From Terriglobia bacterium (GTDB lineage: Bacteria; Acidobacteriota; Terriglobia; JAJPHL01), in NCBI GenBank assembly GCA_021325275.1, contig JAJPHL010000063.1, positions 62,001 to 126,000 of the forward strand: a stretch of 64,000 nucleotides of DNA, read 5' to 3'. Each line of letters begins with the position of its first letter. Positions within the stretch are counted from its first letter, which is position 1. Positions 9,766 through 18,571 of the stretch are shown here, one piece after another. The position numbers and the translations under genes were made by a program. Under the pieces are notes generated by a model. The model was not told the DNA's origin. It was given only the letters and a program-made list of their open reading frames with translations, and did no database searches.

Positions 9766-10462
9766 GCGATCCCGCCGTCGCGGCGTCGTCGACGAGCACG
9801 CCTTTGTCGAGGTGATAGCGCGTGTGGGCGTACTGCGCGGCGCGCGGATCGTGCGTCACAAGCACGATGGTCTTGCCGAAATCTTTGTTGAGCTTCGCGA
9901 AAATCTCCATGACCTCTTGCGCGGAGTGCGCGTCCAGATCGCCCGTAGGCTCGTCGGCCAGAATCAGCGTGGGATCGATCACGATCGACCGCGCGATGGC
10001 GACACGTTGCTCTTGTCCGCCCGAGAGCTGGCGCGGATAATGCTTCACGCGATCGCCCAATCCCACCAGGGTCAGCGCCGTCAACACCCGCCGGTTGCGA
10101 TCGGCCTTGCCGATCTTGGTGAGCAGCAGCGGCAACTCGACGTTCTCGAATGCGGTGAGCACGGGAATCAAATTGAATGTTTGAAACACATAACCGACGT
10201 AACGATTTCGCCAGCGCGCCAGCTCGCTTTCGCTCATCGACCCCGGCTCGGCGCCGAGCACGCGCAGCACGCCGCCGGTGGGACGATCGATGCCGGCCAT
10301 CATGTTCAACAGCGTCGTTTTGCCGGAACCGGATGGTCCCATGAGCGCGACGAAGTCACCTTCGGAAATGTTCAGCGACACGCCGTCGAGCGCCACAACT
10401 TCTTGTGTGTCGCGCTTGAAGGCTTTGCGTACACTCTGTGCTTCAATGAGGATTTTGCTCAT
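9758..10462 (-). CDS. ABC transporter ATP-binding protein, MacB/LolD type
   Basis: A 234-aa ABC ATPase. Visible motifs are Walker [10 protein letters not shown] (about residue 42), Q-loop [20 protein letters not shown], the signature [13 protein letters not shown] (second Q replaced by E compared with the usual LSGGQQQ), Walker [13 protein letters not shown] and the switch His in VTHD. The [18 protein letters not shown] segment is typical of MacB/LolD exporters. Its permeases and HlyD adaptor lie upstream in the same operon, beyond the kinase gene. It drives ATP-powered export or mechanotransmission across the inner membrane; the cargo is unknown. Confidence 0.92.
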   Translation of the reverse strand: MSKILIEAQSVRKAFKRDTQEVVALDGVSLNISEGDFVALMGPSGSGKTTLLNMMAGIDRPTGGVLRVLGAEPGSMSESELARWRNRYVGYVFQTFNLIPVLTAFENVELPLLLTKIGKADRNRRVLTALTLVGLGDRVKHYPRQLSGGQEQRVAIARSIVIDPTLILADEPTGDLDAHSAQEVMEIFAKLNKDFGKTIVLVTHDPRAAQYAHTRYHLDKGVLVDDAATAGSHA

Positions 10463-10477
10463 AGCCGTCCGTCTATC

Positions 10478-13237
10478 TTACGGATTTGCCTCTCGCCGCA
10501 CAATATCCATGTCGCTTTCGTTGACGCTGACAAGCGCGCGCTGATGCGCGAAGTCGAAATCCATGAGCGCCTGCGGTCCGAACTCAGTGAAAGCCGAAAG
10601 CAGCACCTGCGACGCGTACGATACCGGCAGCGCGCCGTTGCCGCCGTTCACCACGACCGATTGCAACTGCGGCGGCGCGAGACTGGTGAAGAAAATCACG
10701 CGTGTGGGATCGGGCGCGAAAAACGGCGCGCGCGCCGGGCCCGTGTAAATGGGCTGCGGCTCGCCGCCTTCGGCGGGAACCACGAGAATCCGCTGCGGCG
10801 CACCGACTCTAGGTGGCGTCTCGAACAAGCCGATCCATTTTCCGTCGCTCGAGAAACCAATGGAGTTCACGTTCTGCGCGACAGTGCGTTCCTTGCCGGA
10901 AGCCGGATCAAACACCGCCACATCGATTCGCATATCAGCGCCGAATTCATCGATCAAGTATTGTCCCGCCGGCGAAAAGGCCACAAACTTAGTGCTGTGT
11001 CCCGGCGACGGAATCGGCGTGTTGCGACCGCTTTCGAGATCGACCACACCGGCCTGAAACGTTCCCGTGGCGCGCGATTCATATCCGATGCGCTTGCCGT
11101 CAGGCGACCAATGGATTGCTTTCACGAGCGCCGGAGTATCGACACGCTGCACATGACCGGAGTCGCGATTCAGCAGCATCAGGTCGCCTAACGTGGTGCC
11201 GGACCATTGTGGACGCACAAACGCCACGCGGCTGCCGTCGGGAGAAAGCGACGCTTCGGAAACGAGTGTGTCGTCGGCCAGGGGCCGCGTGCCGGATTCG
11301 TCCACCAAATGCAAGCGCGCGCGATGTCGCGCGCTGACGTAGTAAATCCATCCATTCGGATCGAGCGCAGGCGACTGATCTTCGCCCGTGGAAAACGTAA
11401 CTTGCTTCGGTTCACCGCCGGAAACCGGAATGCGCCAGAGGTTGACCAGCCCGTCGTGAATCGCGCCGTAGTAAACCCATCCATCGAGCGAGACGGCGGC
11501 GGGTTGGGAAACCAGATCCAGCGACGCCAGGGTGCGAGGAGGGGAACTTCCGTCGGCCGCCGCGGCCATGAGTCGCGGCGCGTGCAGTTCCGTGTACGCT
11601 TCCACGTAGACCACTTGCTTGCCGTCGCGCGTCCACACCGGGTACATGTTCGGCTGGCCTTCCACCCTGGCGATTCTGCGCGGGCTCTCGCCGTGCGCGC
11701 CGCCGACAAAGAGCGCGAGGCTGGTGCCGGAATCCGCGCGCGAAAACGCCAACTGCGATCCATCCGGCGACCACGCACCGTAGAGCGCGTCCGCGGCAAC
11801 GCGCCGTGCCTCGCCGCCGAGCGCCGGAATCTCCCACAGGTCGCCGGGGTTGCGTCGCGTGAAAAGAATGCGCGATCCGTCGGCGGAAAATCGCGGATAC
11901 GCGTTGGTGTCGGTGGTCTTGGTGAGCTGCGTGGCCTCGCCGCCCTGCGTGAGCGCGACGTACACTTGATTGTCGCCGGAGATGAACGTGATCAGTTTGC
12001 CGTCGGGCGAAAGCGCCGGTTGCGAAATCGACTTGTGTAGATGGGTCACCGGATACGTTTGCTCTTGCGGCGACAGTTTCGTTTGATTCATCGCCTGATA
12101 GAGCAGCGCTGCGGCCAAGGCGATCGCCGCCGCGAGTGAAATCATCGTGAGCCATGTGGGCAGATGCCCCGGACGCGGAGGCGGTACAGGAAGCGGCGCT
12201 GGAACCGCGCGGTCTCCGGATTGTGTGGGCTGCGCCGGCAGCACCGGCGGCGCGATTTGCCCCGCCGTCTGGGTCAGCGAGGGCGGCGGGACGGCGCCGG
12301 TGGTCATTCCGGCGGACAGGCGCCGCTCGGCGCGCCGCAGGTCCACCAGCAAATCGGCGGCGGACTGGTAGCGGTCCTCGCGATCCTTCTCCATCAATTT
12401 TTCGACAACCGACTCGATGTCGGAGGGAATCGACATGTCGTATTGGCGAAGCGGTGGCGCGGGATGATGCGTGATGGCGAAAAGCGCGTCGACGTTGTTT
12501 CCGGAAAACGCCTTGCGTCCCGCCAGACATTCGTAGATCACCGAGCCCAGCGAAAAAAGATCGCTGCGTGGATCGATTTCCTCGCTGCGCGCTTGCTCCG
12601 GCGACATGTAGTGAATCGTGCCGAGAATAAATCCGGGAACCGTGAGCGCCTCAAGCGTGGCGCCGTCCGCTTCCTTCTCGGCGTCGGGACGGCGCAGCTT
12701 GGCGATTCCGAAGTCGAGCAGCTTGGTTTGTCCTTCGGTGGAGATGATGATGTTTTCCGGCTTGATGTCGCGATGCACCACGCCGGCCGCGTGCGCGCGC
12801 TGCAACGCTTCGGCCAACGTGATGGACATTTTGATGGTGGCCTTGGTGTTCATGGCGCCGGAATCGAGCTTGCGCCGGAGCGTTTCGCCCTCCACCAATT
12901 CCATGGCGATGAAGAGACGTCCTTGCCACTCGCCCACATCGTAGATGGTGACTATGCCGGGATGATTCAGCGCGGAAACCGTGCGCGCTTCGCGCAGAAA
13001 ACGCGTACGCGGATCGGCGGAGCGCTGGCGCGACGCATCGGTGGGCTGCGCCTTTTCGTCGGCGGCGCTGCGCAGGAGTTTCTCCCACGTTTCGATTGGC
13101 GCGGGACTCGCTGCCATCATCACCTTCAGCGCCACCTGCCGGCCGAGTCGCGTGTCCTCCGCGCGATACACTTCGCCCATGCCGCCCGCGCCCAACTTGG
13201 CGGTGACCCGATAGTGCGAAATGATCGTTCCGATCAT
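10478..13237 (-). CDS. Membrane Ser/Thr protein kinase with TolB-like beta-propeller sensor
   Basis: A 919-aa protein. An N-terminal Hanks-type kinase (residues 8-275) shows GAGGMGEVYRAED, the ATP-binding Lys in VALKVM (K38), HRDIKPENI (D157), DFG (175-177) and GTIHYMSPEQ. About 28 extra residues lie between the VALK lysine and the alphaC region. A Pro-rich linker and one membrane helix (about 365-388) lead to an outer region of repeated PD40/TolB-like blades (LSPDGKLITFISGD, WSPDGSQLAFSRAD, SPDGSRVAFV). The start overlaps the S23 gene stop (ATGA). The propeller probably senses an extracytoplasmic ligand or tunes the adjacent exporter. This architecture is frequent in Acidobacteriota. Confidence 0.92.
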   Translation of the reverse strand: MIGTIISHYRVTAKLGAGGMGEVYRAEDTRLGRQVALKVMMAASPAPIETWEKLLRSAADEKAQPTDASRQRSADPRTRFLREARTVSALNHPGIVTIYDVGEWQGRLFIAMELVEGETLRRKLDSGAMNTKATIKMSITLAEALQRAHAAGVVHRDIKPENIIISTEGQTKLLDFGIAKLRRPDAEKEADGATLEALTVPGFILGTIHYMSPEQARSEEIDPRSDLFSLGSVIYECLAGRKAFSGNNVDALFAITHHPAPPLRQYDMSIPSDIESVVEKLMEKDREDRYQSAADLLVDLRRAERRLSAGMTTGAVPPPSLTQTAGQIAPPVLPAQPTQSGDRAVPAPLPVPPPRPGHLPTWLTMISLAAAIALAAALLYQAMNQTKLSPQEQTYPVTHLHKSISQPALSPDGKLITFISGDNQVYVALTQGGEATQLTKTTDTNAYPRFSADGSRILFTRRNPGDLWEIPALGGEARRVAADALYGAWSPDGSQLAFSRADSGTSLALFVGGAHGESPRRIARVEGQPNMYPVWTRDGKQVVYVEAYTELHAPRLMAAAADGSSPPRTLASLDLVSQPAAVSLDGWVYYGAIHDGLVNLWRIPVSGGEPKQVTFSTGEDQSPALDPNGWIYYVSARHRARLHLVDESGTRPLADDTLVSEASLSPDGSRVAFVRPQWSGTTLGDLMLLNRDSGHVQRVDTPALVKAIHWSPDGKRIGYESRATGTFQAGVVDLESGRNTPIPSPGHSTKFVAFSPAGQYLIDEFGADMRIDVAVFDPASGKERTVAQNVNSIGFSSDGKWIGLFETPPRVGAPQRILVVPAEGGEPQPIYTGPARAPFFAPDPTRVIFFTSLAPPQLQSVVVNGGNGALPVSYASQVLLSAFTEFGPQALMDFDFAHQRALVSVNESDMDIVRREANP

Positions 13238-13638
13238 AAGGCAGTGCTGAGTGCTGAGTGCTGAGTGCTGAGTTTCTTTCTCTCGACCGACGCTCGGAGT
13301 CCTCCGAGAATGCGAGCAACTTCCTCAGCCAGTTTGGAAAGTTCGCGAAACGTCCCTTCCTCGATATAACCGACGTCCATGGCAACGTACAAGTGCGATC
13401 TTACCTCCGCGCACGATGCCTTTGCAGTAGACAGAAACTGGTGGAATTCGCCTGGTCGATGTCGCTCAAACCCCTCCGCGATATTCGCCATGATCGACAC
13501 CGCTGCCCGCTGAAGCTGGTTGCACAGACCATAGTCCTTGGCTAACGCACCCTTCCTGCTGGCGAGGTACACGGCTTTCGTCAACTGCCTTGCCCTTTGC
13601 CACGCAATCAAATCCTCGAATCGCTCAGTTCTCGGCAT
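13234..13638 (-). CDS. S23-type four-helix-bundle protein, copy 1, inside heptamer-array cassette
   Basis: A 134-aa protein of the S23/bAvd-like four-helix-bundle family, with the signature [14 protein letters not shown] near the start, [15 protein letters not shown] in the middle and SCAEVRSHLYVAMD later. The ATG at 13638 follows AGAAGG; an upstream GTG is less likely. The family was first found in ORFs of 23S rRNA intervening sequences; the cellular role is not settled. The last residues (STQHSALST-) are encoded by the flanking heptamer array, and the stop overlaps the kinase start. It sits between the HlyD gene and the kinase gene, interrupting an exporter operon, which suggests insertion. 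It is related to but clearly different from copy 2. Confidence 0.88.
   Translation of the reverse strand: MPRTERFEDLIAWQRARQLTKAVYLASRKGALAKDYGLCNQLQRAAVSIMANIAEGFERHRPGEFHQFLSTAKASCAEVRSHLYVAMDVGYIEEGTFRELSKLAEEVARILGGLRASVERKKLSTQHSALSTAL
13243..13273. repeat. Heptamer array GCTGAGT, 3' side of S23 copy 1
   Basis: About four tandem copies of the 7-nt unit GCTGAGT (plus strand). They encode the tail of S23 copy 1 and end 5 bp before the kinase start. The unit is the reverse complement of the array at 13649-13770, so the two arrays are inverted ends around the gene. Confidence 0.9.
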
Positions 13639-13648
13639 AGCCTTCTTT

Positions 13649-13770
13649 CTCAGCACTCAGGACTCAGCACTCAGGACTCAGGACTCAGGACTCAGCACTC
13701 AGGACTCAGGACTCAGCACTCAGGACTCAGCACTCAGCACTCAGCACTCAGCACTCAGCACTCAGCACTA
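13649..13770. repeat. Heptamer array ACTCAGC/ACTCAGG, 5' side of S23 copy 1
   Basis: About 17 tandem heptamers alternating between ACTCAGC and ACTCAGG (plus strand). The array reaches exactly to the TAG stop codon of the HlyD gene (13768-13770). It fills the gap between the HlyD gene and the S23 gene. Confidence 0.93.
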
Positions 13771-15099
13771 TCTCGTCCTGACCCGCTGACCATTCTGCAA
13801 CGCTTGCGGATTTCCCGTGACCACCGATTCCGATCCGCTGAGTCCCGCCGTGACGCGAACACTCTCGCCCGTGATGTCGCCGAGCGTGACGGGCTTGAAG
13901 ACCGCGTGTCCGTCTTCCACCACGGCGACGACCGACTTGCCGTCTGACTGAAACACGGCGCTCTTCGGAATCAACATTTCGGTCGATTTCGTCTCGCCGC
14001 CCGCGGGCGAAAGAAAATTCACCTTGGCGTTCATCTCGGGGCGGAGAAGTCCGTCCGGGTTTAGGACTTTCACCTTCACTTGCACGGTACCCTTTTGACG
14101 ATTCGCTTCCGGCGAGATTTCGAAGACCGTTGCTTTGTATTTCTTGTCGGGATACGCGTCGGCGACCACCGTGCATTCACCGTGCTCCTTCACGCGCGCA
14201 AAATCGTTTTGATTGATGTCCAGTTCCACCAGCAAGTCGTTGAGATCGGCCAGCGATACCACCGACGATTTCGCGCCGCGGTCGCCGACAAAACTGGTCG
14301 TGACCATTTCGCCTTTCTCCACCAGCCGATCGAGCACCGTGCCGTCGACGGGTGAGCGAATCTCGGTGGCGTCCAGTTGCGTTTGCGCGTAATCGAGCTG
14401 GCCTTTGGCTTGCACCATCTGCGCGCGTGCCGTCTCGATGTCCTCGGCGCGATTACCGATGCGTGCCAGATCGTACGTTTTCACCGACGACTGCCAATTC
14501 GCTCTGGCCGTGTTGTAGTTGGCTTGCGCGTTGTCGAAATCGCTCTTGCTGATGAGGTCGTCGTGCACCAGACTCGCACTACGGTCGAGTTGCACTTTGG
14601 CGACGTCCATCGACGCCTTGGCCTGATCCATTTGCGCCTTGGCGCGATCGATCTCCTCGGGGCGCGAGCCGTTCTTCATTTTCTCGTACGCCGCGGCCAT
14701 GGCATCGTAGTTGCCCTTGGCTTGTAGCAGATTCGCTTTGTACTCGGGGTCTTCTAAGCGAACGAGGATTTGGTCGCGTTTTACGAAGTCGCCTTTTTCG
14801 ACGCCGATCCAAAGCACTTTGCCGATGATTTTCGAACTGACCTCGATTTTGTGGTGCGCCACGATGTAACCGCTCGCGACAAGCACGGCGGCGGCCTCGT
14901 GAACTTCCATGCCTACGACGCGCGCGGTGGTGACTTCGGGACTGCGCAGCGTGTTCACTCCGGCCCATCCCGCGAGCACCACGAGCGCGACGATCACCAT
15001 GAACCACAGCCAGCGTGGCGTGCGTCCGCGACCCGACTCGCGATGTTGTTCGTCGATCTTGAGGCTTTCGAGATGTTCGTTCAGACTTTGGTTCGGCAT
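13768..15099 (-). CDS. HlyD/MacA-type periplasmic adaptor (membrane fusion protein)
   Basis: A 443-aa protein with a short cytosolic N-terminus, one membrane helix (about residues 29-50, WLWFMVIVALVVLAGW), a biotinyl-lipoyl half-motif (ASGYIVAHHKIEVSSKIIGK), a long alpha-helical hairpin rich in Ala and Gln (AKAQMDQAKASMDVAKVQLD), the second half of the lipoyl domain (ATEIRSPVDGTVLDRLVEKG) and beta-barrel domains at the C-terminus. It links inner-membrane exporter parts to an outer-membrane channel. It starts 14 bp after the permease stop. Its stop TAG is the first base triplet at the edge of the heptamer array. Confidence 0.93.
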   Translation of the reverse strand: MPNQSLNEHLESLKIDEQHRESGRGRTPRWLWFMVIVALVVLAGWAGVNTLRSPEVTTARVVGMEVHEAAAVLVASGYIVAHHKIEVSSKIIGKVLWIGVEKGDFVKRDQILVRLEDPEYKANLLQAKGNYDAMAAAYEKMKNGSRPEEIDRAKAQMDQAKASMDVAKVQLDRSASLVHDDLISKSDFDNAQANYNTARANWQSSVKTYDLARIGNRAEDIETARAQMVQAKGQLDYAQTQLDATEIRSPVDGTVLDRLVEKGEMVTTSFVGDRGAKSSVVSLADLNDLLVELDINQNDFARVKEHGECTVVADAYPDKKYKATVFEISPEANRQKGTVQVKVKVLNPDGLLRPEMNAKVNFLSPAGGETKSTEMLIPKSAVFQSDGKSVVAVVEDGHAVFKPVTLGDITGESVRVTAGLSGSESVVTGNPQALQNGQRVRTR

Positions 15100-15113
15100 G
15101 TCGAGTTATTAGT

Positions 15114-16271
15114 CTACGCTCGCAACGATTGCACAATGGGACGCCGCGCCGCCATCACTGCGGGAAGCAATCCGCCGAACGCGCCCATGAACGCGGCGAA
15201 GCCGATTCCGCTCGCGAGCATCAACGGTGTGATGCGGAATTGAAACGCCAGTTCGGAAAACGTGTTGAAATTCAGTGTACCCGTGGAAATTCCATGCACC
15301 GGTAGCGCGACCAAACATCCCAACGCCCCGCCGACGATGGCCAGCAAAACCGCTTCCATCAGAAACGCCAGCAGCACCGCTTGACGGCGGAATCCGAGCA
15401 CACGCAGCGTTCCAATTTCGCGCGCGCGGTACGCCACTTGCGCGTACATCGCGTTCATCGCCGCGAAACAGGCGCCAACGGACATGATCAGCGCGATGAA
15501 TGTGCCGAGGAAGCGAATGGGCAGGGAGGCGCTGGTCTGTTGATTGAAGTAATCGATTTCGTTGCATGCTTGCAGTTTCAAGCGATTGTCGCTTTCGATG
15601 CGTTTGATCAAGTCGAGGGCCGCGCCCTGGTCGCGCGCGCGAACCAGCATCGAGGAATACGCGGTGCGGCGAAATTCATCCATCACCATGTTGACGTCGG
15701 TCCAGATTTCCGACTCGTACGCGGTGCCTTGGCCGTCGGTGAGTCCCACGACTTGCCATTGCGTGGTCCCTTCGAGCTTTAGGCTTTGTCCGAGAGCCAT
15801 GCCAAAACGTTTCGCCAGCGTGCGGCTGACGATCACTTCATGCAGTCCAGTTTTGAACATGCGGCCATCGACGAGCGTCACTTGTGGACGCAGGAGAATC
15901 CCGGCGGGCGAAACGCCGCGCATGAGGATGTGCGCTTTCTCGCCGCCGGCGCGCGGCAACAGCACGAGCACGAGCAACTCCGCCGATGCCAGCGGCTCGC
16001 CGTGACTATCCTTGGCGACGCCGTCGAGGTACTTGATGGTTTGCGCTTGCTCTCGATCGACTGAGGAGTTCGATTCCACTTGCGATCCTTGGCGGATCAG
16101 CACGAGATTCAGCGGATCGCCAGTGCCGATGAACGCCGACTCGAGTCCGCGTGCGAGCGCCAGCACGGAAATGAAGACGGCCACCGTCGCGGCGACGCTG
16201 AGCACGGCCATGAGCGTGCCGGTGCGACGAACGATGACGCTGCGGAAGTTATATTTGAAAGGGATAGCCAT
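15114..16271 (-). CDS. FtsX/MacB-type ABC transporter permease B
   Basis: A 385-aa permease with one N-terminal helix (GTLMAVLSVAATVAVFISVLA), a periplasmic domain of about 220 residues and three C-terminal helices (about residues 257-280, 305-330, 350-372), the usual FtsX/MacB-like arrangement. The segment YRAREIGTLRVLGFRRQAVL is typical of these permeases. It pairs with permease A to form a heterodimer or a two-permease complex with the ATPase encoded downstream. The heptamer array at 16277-16308 occupies the place where its ribosome-binding site would lie, so translation initiation here may have been changed by that insertion. Confidence 0.92.
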   Translation of the reverse strand: MAIPFKYNFRSVIVRRTGTLMAVLSVAATVAVFISVLALARGLESAFIGTGDPLNLVLIRQGSQVESNSSVDREQAQTIKYLDGVAKDSHGEPLASAELLVLVLLPRAGGEKAHILMRGVSPAGILLRPQVTLVDGRMFKTGLHEVIVSRTLAKRFGMALGQSLKLEGTTQWQVVGLTDGQGTAYESEIWTDVNMVMDEFRRTAYSSMLVRARDQGAALDLIKRIESDNRLKLQACNEIDYFNQQTSASLPIRFLGTFIALIMSVGACFAAMNAMYAQVAYRAREIGTLRVLGFRRQAVLLAFLMEAVLLAIVGGALGCLVALPVHGISTGTLNFNTFSELAFQFRITPLMLASGIGFAAFMGAFGGLLPAVMAARRPIVQSLRA

Positions 16272-16276
16272 CGAGA

Positions 16277-16308
16277 AGTTCCGAGTACCGAGTTCCGAGT
16301 TCCGAGTG
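16277..16308. repeat. Heptamer array TCCGAGT, 3' side of S23 copy 2
   Basis: Four units TCCGAGT, ACCGAGT, TCCGAGT, TCCGAGT (plus strand), just downstream of the S23 copy 2 stop and 6 bp before the permease B start. It is the reverse complement of the array at 16701-16732. Confidence 0.9.
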
Positions 16309-16315
16309 GAACGCG

Positions 16316-16693
16316 CTAGGCCGCCTTCCTGTGCTTTGCAACCACCGTTTGTAGTCCACCGATGATGCGCGACACTTCATTCGTTTGTTGCACCAAATTA
16401 TCGAAATCGCCTTTCGGCAGGTACTCGGCGTCCAATGCTACATAGAGCTGGGACCGAACCTCGGCGCACGACGCTTTGGCCACTACGAGGAAACGGTGGA
16501 AATCAGCCGGGCTACGTCGCTCGAAACCCTCGGCAATATTTGACATTACCGAGACCGCGGCTCGCCGGATTTGATCGCTCAGCCCAAAATCTCTGGCGAA
16601 GGTCCCTCGCTTTGTGGCCCGGTAGATACAGTTCGCCAGACTCCTGGCTCTTTGCCAAGCGATGAGATCCTCGAACTTCTCGACGGTTGCCAT
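16316..16693 (-). CDS. S23-type four-helix-bundle protein, copy 2, inside heptamer-array cassette
   Basis: A 125-aa protein of the S23/bAvd-like family: [19 protein letters not shown] near the start, [18 protein letters not shown] centrally and [14 protein letters not shown] afterwards. It shares these blocks with copy 1 but differs at many other positions, so it is not a recent duplicate. It lies between the two permease genes of one exporter operon and is bounded on both sides by inverted heptamer arrays, with a different unit from copy 1. The ribosome-binding site is weak. A role as cargo of a mobile cassette is an inference. Confidence 0.88.
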   Translation of the reverse strand: MATVEKFEDLIAWQRARSLANCIYRATKRGTFARDFGLSDQIRRAAVSVMSNIAEGFERRSPADFHRFLVVAKASCAEVRSQLYVALDAEYLPKGDFDNLVQQTNEVSRIIGGLQTVVAKHRKAA

Positions 16694-16700
16694 TGCTTTT

Positions 16701-16732
16701 ACTCGGAACTCGGAACTCGGTACTCGGAACTA
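16701..16732. repeat. Heptamer array ACTCGGA, 5' side of S23 copy 2
   Basis: Four units ACTCGGA, ACTCGGA, ACTCGGT, ACTCGGA followed by ACTA (plus strand). As with the copy 1 cassette, the array ends exactly on the TAG stop codon (16730-16732) of the upstream gene, permease A. Confidence 0.9.
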
Positions 16733-17878
16733 CCCTACATACCTCAACGCTTCCGCAATATTCAGCCTGGACGCGCGATACGCCGGAACCGCGGCCGTGA
16801 TCACGGCGACGGCGACGGCAAGCGCGAGTCCTTCGAGGAGAATCTGCGGCGTCACGTTTAGCGCCGGGAAAAATCCTGCCGTCATGTTGCCCATATTCAC
16901 CGTGCTATAAAGGACGCGCGCGCCCAAACATCCAATCAGCCATCCGGTCAAGGCGATCATGGCCGCTTCGCCGACCAGCAACGTAACGATCAATCCGCTC
17001 GTGAATCCCAGGGACTTCAGGATACCGAACTCGGCGGTGCGCTCGCGAATGCTCATGCCCATGGTCGCGGCCGTGACGAGAAGAATCGTGAATGTGACGA
17101 CGGCGGAAATGCTGGCGACGAGAAGCTTGACGTTGCCCATCATGCCGCTGAAGCTCAAGTTGAATTCTTTCTCAGTCTCGCTTTTCGTCTCCGCCGATGA
17201 ATTGCGGAACATTCCGTCGACGGCGGCGATCACCTTCGGCACATCCTCGCGGCTCTTGGTGAGCACGGAGTACGTTCCCGCGTTGCCGGAGCGGCCATCC
17301 ATCTCGTCGAGATAATCCCAGTGGAAGAACAGCGTGCTTTCGTCAGGCAGATTGGGCGAAGTATACATACCGGCCAGGACCAACTCTGCGTCGACGGGGA
17401 AGATCGTGCCCTTCAGCGTGATGTGGTCGCCGACGTTCCAATGAAAGCGATCGAAGAGCGCTTTTCCGGCGATGGCCGCGTTGCGCTGCGCGATGAAATT
17501 CTGCCGCTGATCGGCGGGCATGGAAAATTCCGGGCGTATGTTCAGGTAATGCTCCGGTTCCACGGCGAACTGCGCGAAAAAGTTCTTCGGCTCGACGTAG
17601 ATTCCGCCGAACCATTGAAACGCGGAGAGGTCTTCGATGCCGGGAACGGCGGCGATGCGTGGCCGATAAGAGATCGGCAGCGATTGTGTGAACGACACGG
17701 CGTGATGCACCATGACGCGCAGATCGCTCTTCGGCGAGGCCGAAGAGAATTCAAACTGATGAAGCACGGCTTGGAGCGTGGTGAGCAGGAACAGCGACGC
17801 CGCGAGGCTCAACACCGTGAGGATGGAGCGCCGCTTGTTTCGCAGCGCATTTTTCCACGCCAGAAGAGCGAACTTCAT
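16730..17878 (-). CDS. FtsX/MacB-type ABC transporter permease A
   Basis: A 382-aa permease starting at the ATG at 17878 (MKFALLAWKNALRNKRRS, the usual N-terminus of this family). An upstream extension of 43 residues in frame is rejected because it overlaps the tRNA promoter and is not hydrophobic. It has one N-terminal helix, a large periplasmic domain, and three C-terminal helices with RERTAEFGILKSLGFTSGL between them. It heads the exporter operon, followed by S23 copy 2, permease B, HlyD, S23 copy 1, kinase and ATPase. Such pairs act in lipoprotein, antibiotic or peptide export; substrate unknown. Confidence 0.92.
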   Translation of the reverse strand: MKFALLAWKNALRNKRRSILTVLSLAASLFLLTTLQAVLHQFEFSSASPKSDLRVMVHHAVSFTQSLPISYRPRIAAVPGIEDLSAFQWFGGIYVEPKNFFAQFAVEPEHYLNIRPEFSMPADQRQNFIAQRNAAIAGKALFDRFHWNVGDHITLKGTIFPVDAELVLAGMYTSPNLPDESTLFFHWDYLDEMDGRSGNAGTYSVLTKSREDVPKVIAAVDGMFRNSSAETKSETEKEFNLSFSGMMGNVKLLVASISAVVTFTILLVTAATMGMSIRERTAEFGILKSLGFTSGLIVTLLVGEAAMIALTGWLIGCLGARVLYSTVNMGNMTAGFFPALNVTPQILLEGLALAVAVAVITAAVPAYRASRLNIAEALRYVG

Positions 17879-17920
17879 GCAAAGGATTCTACCACGTTGG
17901 TACAACGCGCCGATGAGGCG

Positions 17921-17950
17921 TTGCCGCGAGGACACGTAGTGCGATATACT
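17921..17950 (+). promoter_or_regulatory. Predicted promoter of tRNA-Ala
   Basis: TTGCCG (17921-17926) and TATACT (17945-17950) are 18 nt apart, placing the start of transcription about 13 nt before the mature tRNA. Confidence 0.55.
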
Positions 17951-17969
17951 GGCAGAACTTCTTGCGGAT

Positions 17970-18045
17970 GGGCCTGTAGCGCAGTTGGGAGCGCGCCTGA
18001 ATGGCATTCAGGAGGTCGCCGGTTCGATCCCGGCCAGGTCCACCA
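17970..18045 (+). tRNA. tRNA-Ala (anticodon GGC)
   Basis: A 76-nt tRNA. The acceptor stem GGGCCTG pairs with CAGGTCC and includes the G3-U70 pair that identifies tRNA-Ala. D-stem GCGC/GCGC, anticodon stem CCTGA/TCAGG with loop ATGGCAT (anticodon GGC), T-arm GCCGG-TTCGATC-CCGGC and an encoded CCA end (18043-18045) are all present. It reads GCC and GCU codons. Confidence 0.98.
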
Positions 18046-18105
18046 AAATCAATTCAAATGCTTAGAAGATTTTTGGCCCGTTCGACGATACCCTGGGGAA
18101 GGCTC

Positions 18106-18489
18106 CTACTCTGGATGGTTGCGAGGGGTACGGCCGCCCGAAGACTGTGGAAACTTGCCAATCGAAATCGTACACGGGATCGCCCAAAACAACGCAAAAA
18201 TGATGGCCGTTATCCCGGCATCGTGCGGGTTTGAGAGGAGGAAGAGAACTATCCCGAATCCAACGACTAAGTAAAAAGACACGGTGATGCCTCTCGCTGC
18301 CGGCTTCCATGCTCTCGACCACATGGCTGGGCCGATCATCACGGAGGTCAAACCTGCAAGGAATGGCCCGATTATAACGTCCTCAATCGGCGCGCGCTGG
18401 TATGGCTGGTCGGTCACAAAGATTGGGATGGCGCCCGCGCAGATCAAAACGCCCACAATCGTCATCCATTTGCCAATTCTAGCGACCAT
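18106..18489 (-). CDS. Small integral membrane protein of unknown function
   Basis: A 127-aa protein with three or four likely membrane helices (MTIVGVLICAGAIPIFV, IGPFLAGLTSVMIGPAM, VSFYLVVGFGIVLFLL, ITAIIFALFWAIPCTISI) and positively charged ends. I recognise no family. It is a lone minus-strand gene between the tRNA and a plus-strand DHFR-like gene. Support rests on the membrane-protein composition; no strong ribosome-binding site is visible. Confidence 0.6.
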   Translation of the reverse strand: MVARIGKWMTIVGVLICAGAIPIFVTDQPYQRAPIEDVIIGPFLAGLTSVMIGPAMWSRAWKPAARGITVSFYLVVGFGIVLFLLSNPHDAGITAIIFALFWAIPCTISIGKFPQSSGGRTPRNHPE

Positions 18490-18571
18490 GCCTGGACCCG
18501 GTTTCGAGCGTGACCATACTCGCTATCGTACAACGCCCTGGTTACTGTACGATTCTTTCCGGAGCATTCTC

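Noticed and set aside
13649-13770. CRISPR-like array
   Set aside because: The units are 7 nt and contiguous; there are no 25-40-nt repeats with unique spacers and no cas genes.
17321-18274. A 317-aa plus-strand frame
   Set aside because: It runs antisense through permease A and across the tRNA-Ala gene, with Arg-rich composition; a shadow frame.
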